A program made the translations under genes and the position numbers. This document shows, piece by piece, positions 1-12,025 of a stretch of DNA of 64,000 bases (its first letter is position 1; every line of letters starts with the position of its first letter). This DNA is from Panaeolus papilionaceus. Lineage: Eukaryota > Basidiomycota > Agaricomycetes > Agaricales. The notes under the pieces were generated by a model. That model was given only the letters and a program-made list of their open reading frames with translations. It was not told the DNA's origin and did not search any database. The DNA is taken from assembly GCA_015501605.1 (NCBI GenBank), contig JADNRZ010000012.1, positions 310,001 to 374,000 on the forward strand. Reading direction: 5' to 3'.

Positions 1-1244
1 TGGGGTTTTTGGCTCCAAACCTAAGTTTGAAGTGCTTAAGTTGGAATCTGTGCTTCTGGAGGAACAGAGTCAACTTGAGCGCCAGGTCCGATGCAAGATC
101 ATCCTCATTCGCATCATCTTCCATGGTCTCATCTACATCTTAAAATAGAGTCAACGAATCCTGCGGAGTGCTGAAACATCCATGAGCACGTACCATTGAG
201 TATAAGTGCAAACCTCTCCAGATTTCGTATATGCTCGGAGTTGTCGTTGAGTATGTCTAAGACCTCGAGGCGATGCTCCTTGTAGTCAAGTCGCAGGGTT
301 AAGTCCCGCAGAACAGGGAAGACAGGGATCTTTTTTTCTGACAAAATGCAGTATTCCATCCAAAAATCAACTTCATCGTCATCCAGTACCAATGTGTGAA
401 GGTATTGAAAAACCACAAATCGGGGGGATCCTTTGAGAATATCCAGTGCATCTTCCTCGTCGATATATGATATGATGTCGACCATCTCGACCATCTCCAA
501 TTGATGGCAGTATTTGATCATTGAACATGCAAAATTCCTTGAGTTCCGAACGACAAGTTTTCGGAGTGATGACGATTGGGAGCTGCGCGCTTGCATTTCA
601 ATAGCTCCTTCTGGAGCGCCGTCGTGCCACATGGTTTCGCAATTGTTGAGCTCGAGGGATAGCAAGGTGGCTGTTGTCAGGATGACCCACATTTCGATGC
701 CAGCTACATTGCTGATAGACAAGTTGACGAGCCCTTCTGTCCGCAGGCAAAATCCGTCGATAATCCCTTCGCATAATTCCATGCAGTCTGAGGCGGCGCA
801 AGGGCTTTCATAAGGCTGATTTTCATGGCAAACGGGATGGATGATGTTGAGTGATGTTACTTTGGGAAGGATTTCAACAAGGGTACCAGTAGGACTAGCG
901 TCGAGCTCAGCATCCTCTTCCTCATCAACGTCGTCCCCGCCAGAAGCGCAGATTTCGTAAATTACGTTTCGAACATACGTGGCCAGCAAGGGTCGATCGA
1001 CAAGGGAGTGATAGAGCTGGCAGCGTAATTTGTTCGCTTTTCCGTATGGTCCATATGTGACGGTGGAAAAAATGTGAGGTTGGCAGAAGATAACAAATGC
1101 TCGACAGACAAGACTGCATGCCTTCATTGCTGGTAAAAATTCTGCGTGTTCTCCATCTGCAAGCTCGTGAATGATAAGGCTAAAGACTTCGAGGGGGAAA
1201 ACCTCGCGGCCTAAAGCCAGGTTCCTGAATGCATTTGATGGCAT
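1..1244 (-). CDS. F-box/LRR-like protein, 3' end cut by window edge
   Basis: Starts at ATG 1244. Exon 1 runs to 194, an intron occupies about 139-193 (GTACGT donor, TTTTAAG acceptor), and an open frame continues from 138 through base 1 without a stop, so the protein runs off the left edge. The intron is supported because the downstream frame is acidic coding-like sequence (EDDANEDDLASDLALKL) in phase with exon 1. The N-terminus (about residues 14-60) has the LxxEVFxLIIxEL...ACSLVCRAF pattern of the F-box-like domains expanded in agaricomycetes; the rest is leucine-rich and resembles the degenerate LRR bodies of that family. By family analogy it may be an SCF adaptor, but the substrate is unknown. 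It is not obviously related to the F-box pair at 48-57 kb. Confidence 0.7.
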
Positions 1245-1529
1245 AGAATCTAGGTCCCAGTAGCTCCAAGGTGCGTTTATGCTGTGGTGAAATTGATATG
1301 TTGACTAGGACCTAGGTTGCTCGGAGTTCAAATGATGGACGAAGGTGTGCTTCACGCCACAAATACCGCACGGCCGCCCAGCGCCTGACGGTGTTCTGAG
1401 TTGGAATCTGAGATTGAATCTGCGATAGAAAATAGGGGCTTTGACCGCCTCACTTTGCTCAGATAAGTAAACCAAAGCTTGCATTGAAAGTTCTCGAAAA
1501 TATTTCTAGAAAATATCCCAACAGCACAT

Positions 1530-3265
1530 TCAAGGGAATATAACCTTGCCTTGCTTCGCGGCAATCTTGGCCACGTAGATGGCCGTTTCACCCAGTATAA
1601 CGAGGCGTCCATCTCCAGCAAAAGCCATGTTGGCGGAGACGGTTCCGATGAAGAATTTACCGAGTAGAACGCCTTTCTTTGACCAAACCTGATATAGATT
1701 GAGTGTCGAAGCTTCACGCAGAACGAGAAGCTTGCGCTCACCTGAACTCCATCTCCACATCCAGAGTACACATTCCCATCGGCGTCCACTTGTACACCAT
1801 CAGGAATACCCGTATCAGTGTATGCAAACACTCTTCTATTTAAGAAGGTTTGTGTTTCTTCGTCAACGTCATAAGCGTAGCTGTTAAACGGATTAGCCAC
1901 CGAAGCATTAAATGCAAGCAAATCAACCGACATTGTGGCGGGTAGAGTCTGGTCAGTCGTCATACCAGCTGCACCGGTGTCGGTCCTATTATTAACAGGG
2001 GTAAGTACTCACCAACGAAGAAAAAGATAGGTCGTTGGGACATAATTACACATAGGCAATCTTCCCCTCAGGATCGAAAGCAATACCATTGCATTTGTTG
2101 AAATCAGTCGCTACAACGCGCACGGCGCGCGTTGCGGGGTCCAAGCGATAAACTTGTGGGGGGATGAAAAGGGGCCCTCTAAATCGATTCACAAATCCAT
2201 AGCTATTTCCATCGTCAGCTCGCTTGGAAGCAATTAGTGAACAAAAAAAGACACCTACACGCTGTCCGTGAAAAAGATAGCGCCACTTTTGGGGTGTATC
2301 TTCGCATCATTGAGGGAGTTATATTGCCTCCCAAAGAAGTTGTCAAGCAAAACAGTCGCGTTGAACGGAGGGTGCGGGTTAACCAAGGCCACGGAAGGTG
2401 GTCGGGTCCCACGTCCTGATGTAATGAGAACGAGGTTGGAATTAAGCGGTCCTGTACCACCATTTGTCATTTGGATAGTATCGGGTAGGGCAAGCTGGAG
2501 GAAAAAAGAGTGACATGAGAAAAAGGGGCGACAAGACGGTTTTGAGGAGGCACAAAAATCCAGAAAATTTTTCACGCCATCGGCGGTGACAAGTTGAACG
2601 TCGAGGTCTAGAAAATCCTAGAGTTTACTCGTTCACTGGTGAAACAAGACGAATGCGTATGTTGTGGACTATGTATCCACGAGTATCCGCAACAACACGA
2701 ACCTCAGTTACAGGAACATTGACTGGACCAAGCTGCCCGTTCAGGTTCTTGAGGGCAGTCTCCACAGCTGCCATGCTGATCTTTCCCACTTTATTGTTGC
2801 GATTCAGGTCACTTTGGCCGAGGGCACCTCCATCATTACTGCCAAAAAACATCTCGTCGGTTTCGGGGAAGTAAATCGGAGCTTCATGAGCAAAAGCGAA
2901 AGTTGTGTTCTGCGCGACTCTGTGGAAGGATGGGTTTTCACCAAGAATCTCAAGGAATTCTTGATTAAATATTTGGAAAAATGGCGGGGTAGTCTTGGTG
3001 GGGTTAAAAACAGCAAAGGAATTATTCCTGAAGGCACCATTCGGACCAAGGACTGCAATTGATTCTGGGGAGATGAACTTTAAGATCGTCAATCCTGACT
3101 GACAGATGAGTGGATCTGCTGATAGAAACATACCACAGATTGCGGGGGCACTACTTTGGGAGCAGCCGGGCTATCATCGTTGTCATTGGCGTCGTCGTCA
3201 TCTCCTCTCGCCAACCAGACGCGAGATAGGAGAACAACAGAGAACCAGAACCGTTGGGACCACAT
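1530..3265 (-). CDS. secreted SMP-30/gluconolactonase-like beta-propeller
   Basis: Start chosen at ATG 3265 because it opens a clean signal peptide (MWSQRFWFSVVLLSRVWLARG) followed by an acidic Asp/Asn linker. Supported exons: 3134-3265, about 2703-3098, 2261-2494, 2050-2222, 1932-1985, 1742-1880 and 1530-1688; introns of 38-64 nt, several with CTAAT. The joined protein reads as an SMP-30/gluconolactonase/LRE-like propeller: LPDTIQMTNGGTGPLNSNLV, SGAIFFTDS, KCNGIAFDPEGKIAYVTDTG, PDGVQVDADGNVYSGCGDG and the C-terminal LVILGETAIYVAKI. Family members are metal-dependent lactonases or phosphotriesterase-like hydrolases; the substrate here is not predictable. The junction between exons 2 and 3 is unresolved: the best donor would be near 2702, making an unusually long intron to 2495, or a small exon lies within it. 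Confidence 0.85.
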
Positions 3266-4727
3266 GTTAACGAAAAGAGGTGTGTTGAAAGCTGGACGTC
3301 TGAATATGCTATTTCGCGTCGGTCTTCATATACGTAGTAGTCGGAAATTCTTTGGGTAACATTCGCCATGTGCTAAAATCCCAAACAACTTCGAAAAATA
3401 CAGTTACGTGGGCAAAACGGAATAATGAAAGCTTCGAATTGAGGTCACTAGTCTTGAAATAGATGTCAGGAAGACCCTTTGAAACCCGATGAGACTGTTC
3501 GTTTTGGTCAGGGCCCCAGGGGTTATTATCAATAATAATAGTTTTGTTCGCTTTCCCTGTTGGAGGAAACCGAATTTATGGCGCGTACCACAAACACATA
3601 TATTTGTTGAGTTATTTCGGTGGATAGGCAAAGATTGTAGGCTGATTTCACGCCGAGACTGCGCATTGCGTTAACGGTGCTTCATTTGGGAGTTCTAATG
3701 CTACGGAAAGGTGTAGAGGCAGGTGACGCCTGTGAAGTGCTTAATCAAGTTCAATTGAAGCTGAACCGACGGTAACTCTCTGCCAAGCTGTCCTTCATCT
3801 CCGTCCCACGACCTTGACGCATTCTCTGTCTCCCAAGTGTTGCCTCACGGCTTGCTTCCTGTGTTAAAATATGCGAAAAAATTATATATTTGTTGTCCGC
3901 AAGGGCATATCGCATTAGACGAATATTCTCAAGCAGATACCAAGTGGCAAGTGGGCACCACAAGATCTACTACTCGTCAAATTTCACCCGTTTCGGTGCT
4001 CATCAACCGTCACCATCATCTGTCATTTGGGCCAACAGGAGTCTGTCCCAAGAAGTCGAAGCATTGAGCGCGTCTTTCTTCTGGTAGACCGTTCCTAGAA
4101 GCGCGTGAAATTCGAGATGAACAAGGGGAAATAGGCGGGGCGCTTCCGTACCTCAGACGGTGCGTGTTCATTTTAGCTTGTACGGGCCCTTGTTGCGTTT
4201 AATCCTGTGTAACTTATCGCTTGTCTTCCTTCACAGGCCTTTTCAAGCATCCATGAATTTGATTCCGTTTTGACGCTTTCGGAAGATCTACCACGCAGAC
4301 GGGAGGTACACGTTTCCTGAAAAGACTCTTAGACATTCGCTTTGACAAGTGATTTATATCCGAAACCCGGTTGTTGGCCTCGACAACTCGGACATGGTAC
4401 TGGCTGAGGCTTCTTTGAGACCATCCCCCTGCAGAAAGCGCGGTATCGCCTCTTCCATATCTAGAATAGCAGTTATCCAGGAACTCAGCGATCCTGGAGA
4501 GAATCAAGCATATTAATCTCCAATCTACACCCCAGCATGTGTCGAGGAAAGAGGCTTTTCCCGTGGGACACATGCAAAAATTTCGGCCCATTTAACATTG
4601 GGAGTATTTCTCGACTCCGCCTTGCACATCTCTTCAGGCTACCATACCAAGTTATCTGGCTCTTCCAGACGTTTTCATAGCAGCTTCGTCAACATCTATT
4701 TCGACGTAGCTTCCAGATTCGGTCGGG
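3266..4727. other. intergenic, promoters of two divergent genes
   Basis: About 1.46 kb between the SMP-30-like gene (-) and the desaturase (+). I see no convincing gene. A 125-codon frame on the minus strand (4214-4591) starts with ATG but has no recognisable domain and lies in the likely desaturase upstream/leader region. The last 150 bases before 4728 are pyrimidine-rich, as is common in fungal core promoters. Confidence 0.5.
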
Positions 4728-6302
4728 ATGATTGCTTCTCTCACACGGACATTTCCCTCCACCAAAGGCATAAGGGGTTTCAATCTTGCAGTCTTAACCC
4801 TGACACCACTCATCGCCTGCTACGGCCTCTGGCAAGGCAGGGCACACCGCGGTACAGTTTACTTTGCATGTTTCTATTATGTCTTCTCAATGTTAGGTGA
4901 GCGCCTCGGTGTGCTACGTTGAAATGAAGTGATAGTTGAACGGTCATTATTGTGGCAGGCATTACCGCAGGTAAGATAATCAAGCAATTAATCAATGCTG
5001 TACACACTCCGCTAAACCCGCACTTCCCCAGGTTATCATCGTCTGTGGTCGCACCGTTCATATAACGCGTCCTATCCACTCCAGCTCTTCCTCCTGGCTG
5101 GGGGGACGAGTGCTGTGCAGGGATCCTGCTACTGGTGGGCTCGTGCCCACCGTTCGCACCATCGACACACGGATACTGACCTTGATCCCTATAATGCGAA
5201 CCGAGGGCTTCTGTGGACCCATATAGGATGGATGATTTTCAAATCTGAGTTCCATTCTGGACCTTCGGATGTCTCCGACCTAAAAAAGGATCCGCTCATT
5301 CAATGGCAACATCACAATTATTTGTGGCTCGTTTTTGTCTTTGGCTACATCGTCCCGACACTTGTCCCCACTCTATTATTCAACGACTGGCTTGGTGGCT
5401 TCTGTATATCTGGAGCACTACGCCTCACGATCGCTCATCACGTACGTCCTTTCCTATGATACTCTCGCTTAATTTTCGAGGGTGAGAGTTCAGCTCTTTA
5501 ACTTCTGATTAACTCCAGAGCACGTTCTGCATCAACTCCGTTGCCCACTGGTTAGGCTCGGCGCCATATGACGACGTACTCACGCCTCGGGACCATTTGT
5601 TGTCTGCTCTCCTCACCATGGGGGAAGGGTACCACAATTTCCACCATCAGTTTCCGATGGATTATAGGAATGCATACCTTTGGTATCAGTATGATCCTAC
5701 TAAGTGGTTTATTGGTCTCTGTGGCAAATTTGGCCTTGCCAGCCACCTGAAGGTTTTCCCCAGCAATGAAATTGCGAAAGGCCGGTTGTCGATGCAGTTG
5801 AAAGAATTAAAAGCCGTTCAAGACCATCTACAGTGGCCCGTCAAAACGGACGAACTATCTGTCGTAAGCTGGGAAACATGTGCGCCTAAATTTATATGAT
5901 ACATCGCTGCCATACCATTTAACCACCGATCGTCTAGACCAACAGCAAGCCCAGACAAGGCCCTTGATTCTCATTGCAGGTTTTATTCATGATGTTTCTT
6001 CACTGATCGACAACCATCCAGGAGGCCAACATCACATCGTACGGAATTATGGGAAAGACATGACCTCAGCTTTCTTTGGGGGTGTATATAAACATTCGAA
6101 CGCGGCTCATAATGTAGGCTTTCAACCAACAAATGTCCTACACGGAGCTCATCTTTCATTTTAGCTCCTTTCCATGTTACGTGTCGGAGTCCTGGACGGC
6201 GGCGTTCAAATGGACCCCGTTTTGCAGACAGCCCCCCAGGCAACACAGCTTGCCGTGCTTCAACACGAACGATATTCGACCAGTCACCCTAAAACATCTT
6301 GA
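4728..6302 (+). CDS. OLE1: delta-9 acyl-CoA (stearoyl-CoA) desaturase with cytochrome b5 domain
   Basis: Six exons: 4728-4896, 4959-4970 (a 12-nt micro-exon), 5032-5441, 5519-5879, 5938-6113, 6165-6302; total 1266 nt, 421 residues. Introduces the first double bond into saturated acyl-CoA at the ER membrane. All three histidine boxes are present: HRLWSH (about residue 63, across the micro-exon junction), HRSHH (about 100) and HNFHH (about 235). The C-terminal cytochrome b5 domain carries HPGG (about 343) and the second haem-ligand region HSNAAHN (about 370), supplying electrons in cis as in yeast Ole1. Membrane segments flank the first and second boxes. ATG 4728 has an in-frame TAG shortly upstream, so the N-terminus is shorter than in yeast (about 510 aa) unless an upstream exon exists. 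Confidence 0.95.
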
Positions 6303-6470
6303 TGACAACAATCCCCTTGAAAGTTTTTGTGATAGCTCTTAAGCAAACAGCAGGCTGAACCAACCTTGGCTCACGCAACCTACCTAAAATAACGCCGAAT
6401 GTTGCATTATATTGCCAGACGAAATAGACAAATAGAATTAGCATTATTGTACAAAACGCCACGAGCGAAT

Positions 6471-8964
6471 CTATATGATTTGAACCCCTTTGATCTTGCG
6501 CCGGTATATGATGCGTTGGTTTCTGGCAAAATAATTTCGAGAGAGGTAGGAAATCCCAGTAACACCGAGCATGAGACACTAAAAGTCAGAGTTAAGTGAA
6601 CACGATAGGGGACTACTTTAACTTGATCAGGGACTTACACCCGACACGGCTGAGGGCACGACCCATTTGTGGTGATTTGTGAGCATGTTCTGCTGTATGA
6701 GATCCGAAAACAACAGCGGTATGCTTGCAACTGAGAGCACAAGACCAATACGCACCCTAAATAAAATTAGATTCAAGGAAAGTTGTCACATCTATGAAAA
6801 CACATACCCAGCTTCATGGGTGCGATTTGCCAGGGATGCGAGCCCTGTTATCATCAAGGAAAGCCCTATCACAAAGTCAAAAAGTCAAAATAAAAACAAG
6901 GCCAACATGAGGCAACGGAAATAGATTTCATACACGCATTAGAGAATATCCCATAAAAGACTGCTACGGCCGCTAGTGACTTGGTGCCCTGACTAGAAAA
7001 GGCGTCAATTCACTTCAACGGCTGAGCACTGGTGCCCGCGGACGTACATTGTGCAGGTTACAAACATCATCAGTGCCAGAAAACCGGATATTGGCATAAG
7101 CAGATTCCATGTCCCAAGTCGATCGGACGCGTAGCCAAAACCAATCCGCGAAAATAGACCAAAGAGACTCAGGATCATAATCTAAGGAAGACTTGTCAGT
7201 CAAAGCCATGAGCAGATCGTGTCGAAATAGGCTTACAGCTAGATAGGCGCCCTTGTGGTCAACGCCTTTTTCAAGCCCAATAAGGCTCAGATACATAGCT
7301 GATGATAATGAGCTTAAGGAGTGGTGCACAGTGAAAAGAACACATACCCGGATAGAAAATGATGAACATAGCAAAGAGGGTGCTGACGAAGGAGAGGGAC
7401 GTCAATAAAACCTGTCGACAACGACCGAGGAGAATGGGTTCGTTACCTTCCTGTTGTGTAAATATAGCCCATCTCCTTGCTGTACTTGGCTAGATCTAAG
7501 CGAGGATGAGGATACAATGACTTCTCCTCCTTGGGGGGCGTGGTGATAACACAATTAGCTGTGACCAAGCAAGTCATGATACCAAAGCCAGTGATACGAA
7601 TTGCGCCCCCAAGCCCATATCGAGGAATTGATGCTCTATCAGGGAGCTCATCGTACTGTTATTCAGAATCCATATCGGTGAAGCTTACCGTATTACTGTA
7701 AAAGTCGGGTTAAATCGAAAAAAGAGGACGAGGAAGAGTTATGAAATGACCCACCAGCTGGAAAGATCACGCCTCCAAAACAACCACCACTCATAACGAT
7801 ACCCATGACAAGGCCGCGTTTGCGTTTGAAATAGTGCAGAGGCACTACTGTCGTAGGGACAAAGACCAGTCCGACGCCTATTCCCATACCGACCGCTTGA
7901 AGCATGAAAACGATGGCGAATTGCTCTTCAGGGACGAAGGAGAGAGTGAGGAGGCTTGAGATACGCAGTTAAGTTGACGAACTAAAATGAGCAACATTGG
8001 AAATCCTACCAAAGGGAAAACAGTACAGATCCTGTTATTGTAACATGGCGGAAATAACCCGAATCAGCCACCTTGCCCGCTGGAAGGGATAGAAAAAAAG
8101 CCAGGAAGAATTGTACGCTTCCAATGAACCTTTCCAAATAAACTTTAATGAAGAGGTTGATCATCGAGGAAGATGTGTAAACATACCGAATGGCTATTGG
8201 GGCCTCGTCGGATAGCGAAATATGTGTATAATGATCTATTCAAATTCGTCTGTAAACGGACGCTACATGGTAATCGTCCCAACAAATACCTTCAAATGCA
8301 GTCCAAGTAAATAGATAGCCTACGGTGCAAAATTGCATGACGAAACTGTAAATCGACACAATGAGCATCCACAACGGACATGTGTATAGCATGATGCCTA
8401 CCATGTTGCAACAGAAACCCAGGCTACAAGTCCTCCTTCCGGGGCGTCCTTCTTCGATAAAGGTGGCAGTTTACTATAATCCCTTTGGCTGGCGCCTACT
8501 GGGTCTAATTCATCCAAAAACTTCTTGATATACCCTGATTCACCATCATATACCCCTGTCTTCGGTGTGGGCGGTGGAATGACAGACAGTCGGCGTGCAA
8601 ATGGGTTCTTCAAATTTGGCAAGAGATAATAGAACCAGCTTTTAAAGAAGCGTAATCAATGACATATCAACGCTCGTATCTGATTAGGGCCATACCTTTG
8701 TAGACTCGCATACCATGTCCAGAAAAGTGACGTTGACTTTGAGTCTTCCAAGTCTTGTGCTTCCTTCTTGACCGGGCGTACATGTGACGGTAATCCAGGC
8801 AGAGCAGCAACAGGACCGGGTCTATCAGGCACAACCCTTACGGGCTTTGGTTTAGTGGGATCAGTATCCTTAGGTACACGAGTAACTCGACCGCCTCTCT
8901 TGACCGGACGAGGAGTTTTGGCTGCGGCGCTTTGTATCGGTTTAGTTGGAAATGTTGAAAACAT
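6471..8964 (-). CDS. MFS transporter, monocarboxylate porter (MCT/MCH) family
   Basis: About 13 exons with 50-64 nt introns. Start at ATG 8964; exon 1 ends at 8696 and joins at 8638 to give SLQSWFYYLLPNLKNPF. Well-supported exons next: 8402-8638, 8290-8345, 8187-8235, 8010-8129, about 7760-7954, then exons down to 7348-7382 and on to TAG 6471-6473. The core has MFS signatures: EGGLVAWVSVATCFVMQF (TM1), SLPAGKVADSGYFRHV, QAVGMGIGVGLVFVPTTVVP, HYFKRKRGLVMGIVMSGGC, and the repeat-half motif RIGFGYASDRLGTWNLL. This motif set matches the monocarboxylate/riboflavin transporter-like MCH group; the substrate is not predictable. The first ~130 residues form an unusual basic, Pro/Arg-rich cytosolic extension. 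The junction near 7690-7760 is uncertain and may need a 7-nt exon. Confidence 0.85.
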
Positions 8965-8970
8965 TGCTTT

Positions 8971-9056
8971 GAAATGCCTCCAGGGCTATTTCTTCGATTG
9001 GAGAATGCCACCAGGGCTATTCTTGAGTGTAGAAGCCAACCAGGGCCTTTGAGGAC
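8971..9056. repeat. 30-bp tandem repeat, about 2.9 copies, 5' of MFS gene
   Basis: Units 8971-9000, 9001-9030 and 9031-9056 share a core resembling GCCACCAGGGCTATT. The third copy is the most diverged. The array lies just upstream of the MFS start codon (8964), so it is in the presumed 5' UTR or core promoter. Confidence 0.6.
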
Positions 9057-9775
9057 GTAGAGGAGCACAGCTAAGCCGTTGTTGCTCTGCTTCAGTGATT
9101 CCAATCAAATCCTTGAGCGGCTGTGTCGTCACTGGGAAGGTCACGTGTGGCACTGATGCGTGTCGCGCGGGCGCTCGAGATTCTGTCACCGCACCCTACC
9201 AAAATGCTTTCAACACGGGAACCTAATTTAAACACCCAAGGGAGGTTGACTGGGGCTGCCATTTTAAAGCTTTATCTAATCGCTCGAAGTCTTGAGTGTA
9301 TTCATTTGCTGACCTAAAACGGACAGCTGCGTCGAATGATGCATGTCACTAAAAGACACGTGCGTGGCCAGCTAAACAGGAATCCTCTGCGGTAATGGGT
9401 GGAAGGGCCCACCGGAAATGAGGACACAGGATGCAAAATAAACGGTATGCATCCCACAGTCCTCCAGATGCCCCTAGTTATATTTATGACGTTTTCAAAG
9501 TGCAAGAAGCCATTTTTAAAGAGTTGCCACGCCCAGATACGGTTTCGATAGCTAACAACATGCGTTCATGCATGTAGCCTCCTGCGCAAAGCTAATTGCA
9601 CCAGAGTCCACTGAGCCTCCTCCACTTGCCCAGAAAGAGGAGATCGTCGCGGCAGTCATTTTCATAAATGCCGGGTCGGCAGATTGCAAGACGTATTTAG
9701 TCCGGCTTGTCAACCCTTTATAGATGGTTGTCGCAGTCAACCCAGCACGATTCGGATACCCTCTTGTCTTGATCC
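9057..9775. other. intergenic region between MFS gene and SDR-1
   Basis: About 0.7 kb of upstream sequence shared by the divergent MFS transporter (-) and SDR-1 (+). The short frames here show no domain. An 80-codon minus-strand frame at 9552-9794 overlaps the SDR-1 start and has no support. Confidence 0.4.
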
Positions 9776-11273
9776 ATGATGTTGTGGTTCTCAAGCCGGA
9801 AGATAGAAGATGATGATCTGGTAGATCTTCGTGGTAGGGTTGCTATTGTAACAGGTGGAAAGTAAGTCTCTCATTACCACATCATTGTTTACATTCGGAG
9901 CCCATCGCGGTAATGGCAGCAATTGAAGAGTGGGGGTCATGCGACGATGGATTGTCTATGGTATACCTTAAGTATGTGACCATGAAGACCAACTAGTTAC
10001 AGCATCCAACAGGTCCGAATGTAGACTGACCGCCGAGGGCTTCTGTCTCCTCCACTCTATAACTAACACAATGCTATTTCAGCACAGGGATAGGTTATGC
10101 AACTGTCCAATTCCTAGCTAGAAAGGGTGCCAAAGTACGTACGAGCTAAGTTTTTGGAATGTTACAAATGTTACAAAAATGGTTGTCTTAAACCACAGGT
10201 TTACATGGCCGCCCGTAATCGATCGAAAGCCCTCGAAGCTATCGAGAAACTGAAAGCTGAAGGGATCAGCGATGGCTCTATTCATTGGCTCGAACTCGAT
10301 CTAGCCGAGCCTGCACTCGCCAGGAAAGCAGCTGAAGAGTTCTTGAGGAAGGAATTGAGGCTCGATATACTTGGTCAGTTCCACTTGGGCGTTCGAATCA
10401 TTGTACAGCTAATCGAGAGGTCGGGTGGTTGCTCATCTACCAGTCAACAACGCTGCACGGTAAGCTTCGCAGAATGTTGAAACGCGAGAGAATTGAACCT
10501 TTTGAACAATAGTGGCGCTCAAGAGTCAATAAATATTGATAAATACGGGTTACCGGACCTCTTCGTGACAAAGTAAGATATTTGTTTTTCGAGATCCTCA
10601 CTGGAATTCATTCCTTTTATTTAGTTGCCTCAGTCCCCATATCTTTACCCGCACTTTGACCCCACTTCTAATCTCAACGGCAAAAGAGCCCAACTCTGAT
10701 GTCAGGGTCGTAAATGTAAGCTCGCTGAACCAACGTCGCAGGCATCCCCGAAAGCTAACCATTCTCAATACCCAGCTATCGTCCGGAATCCATGCTCGTG
10801 CTCGCCCGACGACACTCGAAGGGAAATCAAGCATTGTCGGAGACATCAACACAGTTTGGACTCTACCAAAGCGTCTCGAACTCTATGGTCTCTGCAAGCT
10901 TGCCACGCTCCTACATATCAAACAGCTACAGCGCGTCTTCGCACCTGACTCGATACCCATAACCTGCATGGCTGTCAACCCAGGTGCAATCAACACAGAA
11001 GGCTCGATGGGCTTCATGGGAAGCATACCTTACATCTCGTTTGCGCTGAAGTTAATGAGCCGATACTTCTTTGGTACGTGGAAGGATGGGGCGATGAATG
11101 TCGCATGGGCTGCTGCAGGGAAAGAAATCGCGGACGCTCGAGAGAACTACTACGGAAAATACGTCGTTCCGACTGCCCAGATTGCACCGCCCTCAAATGA
11201 GGCTTCGGACGAGCGCCTTGCGAGGGAGCTTTGGGAGACTACAGAGGCACTTTTAGTCGAAATGGGACTCTAA
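9776..11273 (+). CDS. short-chain dehydrogenase/reductase (SDR-1)
   Basis: Seven exons: 9776-9861, 10083-10134, 10199-10373, 10444-10459, 10513-10572, 10625-10715, 10776-11273; total 978 nt, 325 residues. NAD(P)-dependent oxidoreductase of the classical SDR fold: cofactor motif TGGNTGIGYA (glycine-rich loop), NNAAR after beta-4, the LSS active-site serine strand, and catalytic YGLCK (YxxxK). The overall pattern resembles retinol-dehydrogenase/WWOX-like SDRs, with unknown substrate. Its exon lengths (86, 52, 175, 16, 60, 91, 498) match almost exactly those of SDR-2 at 28-29.6 kb, so they are paralogs with conserved intron positions. A second ATG at 9779 is an alternative start. The first intron is long (221 nt) compared with its neighbours. 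Confidence 0.9.
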
Positions 11274-11557
11274 ATGAATGAAGACATGTTTGATGTCAGA
11301 AAAGGCATGCTTTTGAACAAATGCATAATCGGTCATGTTTCGATTCATACCTATACTTAGCTATTTATCAATTGTTTCTAAACACTTCTCAATGGGCTGC
11401 AAAACGTCTGGCCTTGCGTTCACCACCTAATTGTGTAGTCAACCGAATCGTCTGGGGTATGAACGAAAGTGTGATTTGCAAATGCGAGTAGCCCGTGGTA
11501 CATTAGTGAGGTATGTAGAATATGTGCAATGATTAGAGTAAGAGTCGTATAGTGTGA

Positions 11558-11949
11558 TTAAGCGCCGACGGTGGCGGGTGAGCAGTTGACACCCGCTCCC
11601 TGACTCTCGAAGTTCCGCTGGCAGCAGAGAGGCGAGGAAGCGCTGTAGTGTCATTCAGAACATGAGAGAGAATCGTAAAGGGAGAAACTGACCAGTTGTT
11701 TCCTGTTCCAGCACCAATGCCTGTGAGGGGAGTGCATTGAACACCAAGTTGACCAGTGACGTCTTGAACGGCGAGTCCAAGAGCGGACGCGACAGCAGCG
11801 GCATTATACTGGGAAGGGGCCTGGAGAGAGCCGCAACATTGAACGGGACCGCTGTTGCAACTGTAGTTGATTCCGTTGACTTTGGTGGCTGAGGCGGCTG
11901 AAGCAGCAACGACGCCAAGGGCGATAACAGCGAAGACTTTAGTGAACAT
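11558..11949 (-). CDS. class I hydrophobin
   Basis: Two exons (11693-11949 and 11558-11642, 50-nt intron), 113 residues. Small secreted amphipathic protein that self-assembles at air-water interfaces and coats aerial hyphae and fruiting structures. Signal peptide MFTKVFAVIALGVVAASA, then the eight-cysteine hydrophobin pattern: YSCNSG, VQCCGS, GVQCTPL, a cysteine split across the intron (NNCASS), LCCQR and VNCSPA, i.e. C-CC-C-C-CC-C. The spacing and lack of class II features indicate class I, as expected for basidiomycetes. A TATA box lies about 80 bp upstream of the start codon. Confidence 0.95.
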
Positions 11950-12025
11950 ATTGAGGAGAATGGATCGCTGGGTGGGGTACTGAAATGATGGATCGACTGA
12001 AGAGCCTTTCGAATGTGAATTGGGT

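Noticed and set aside
4214..4591. 125-codon ATG-started frame on the minus strand
   Set aside because: No domain, no intron-joined extension, and it overlaps the presumed desaturase promoter.
9552..9794. 80-codon minus-strand frame before SDR-1
   Set aside because: Overlaps the SDR-1 start region and has no recognisable features.
10716..10775. SDR-1 intron begins with codons that read V-S-S after N, mimicking the SDR active-site motif, and is a multiple of three
   Set aside because: SDR-2 and SDR-3 have an intron at the same place, and the exon after it supplies LSSGIH, aligned with VSSIAH, so the intron reading is chance.
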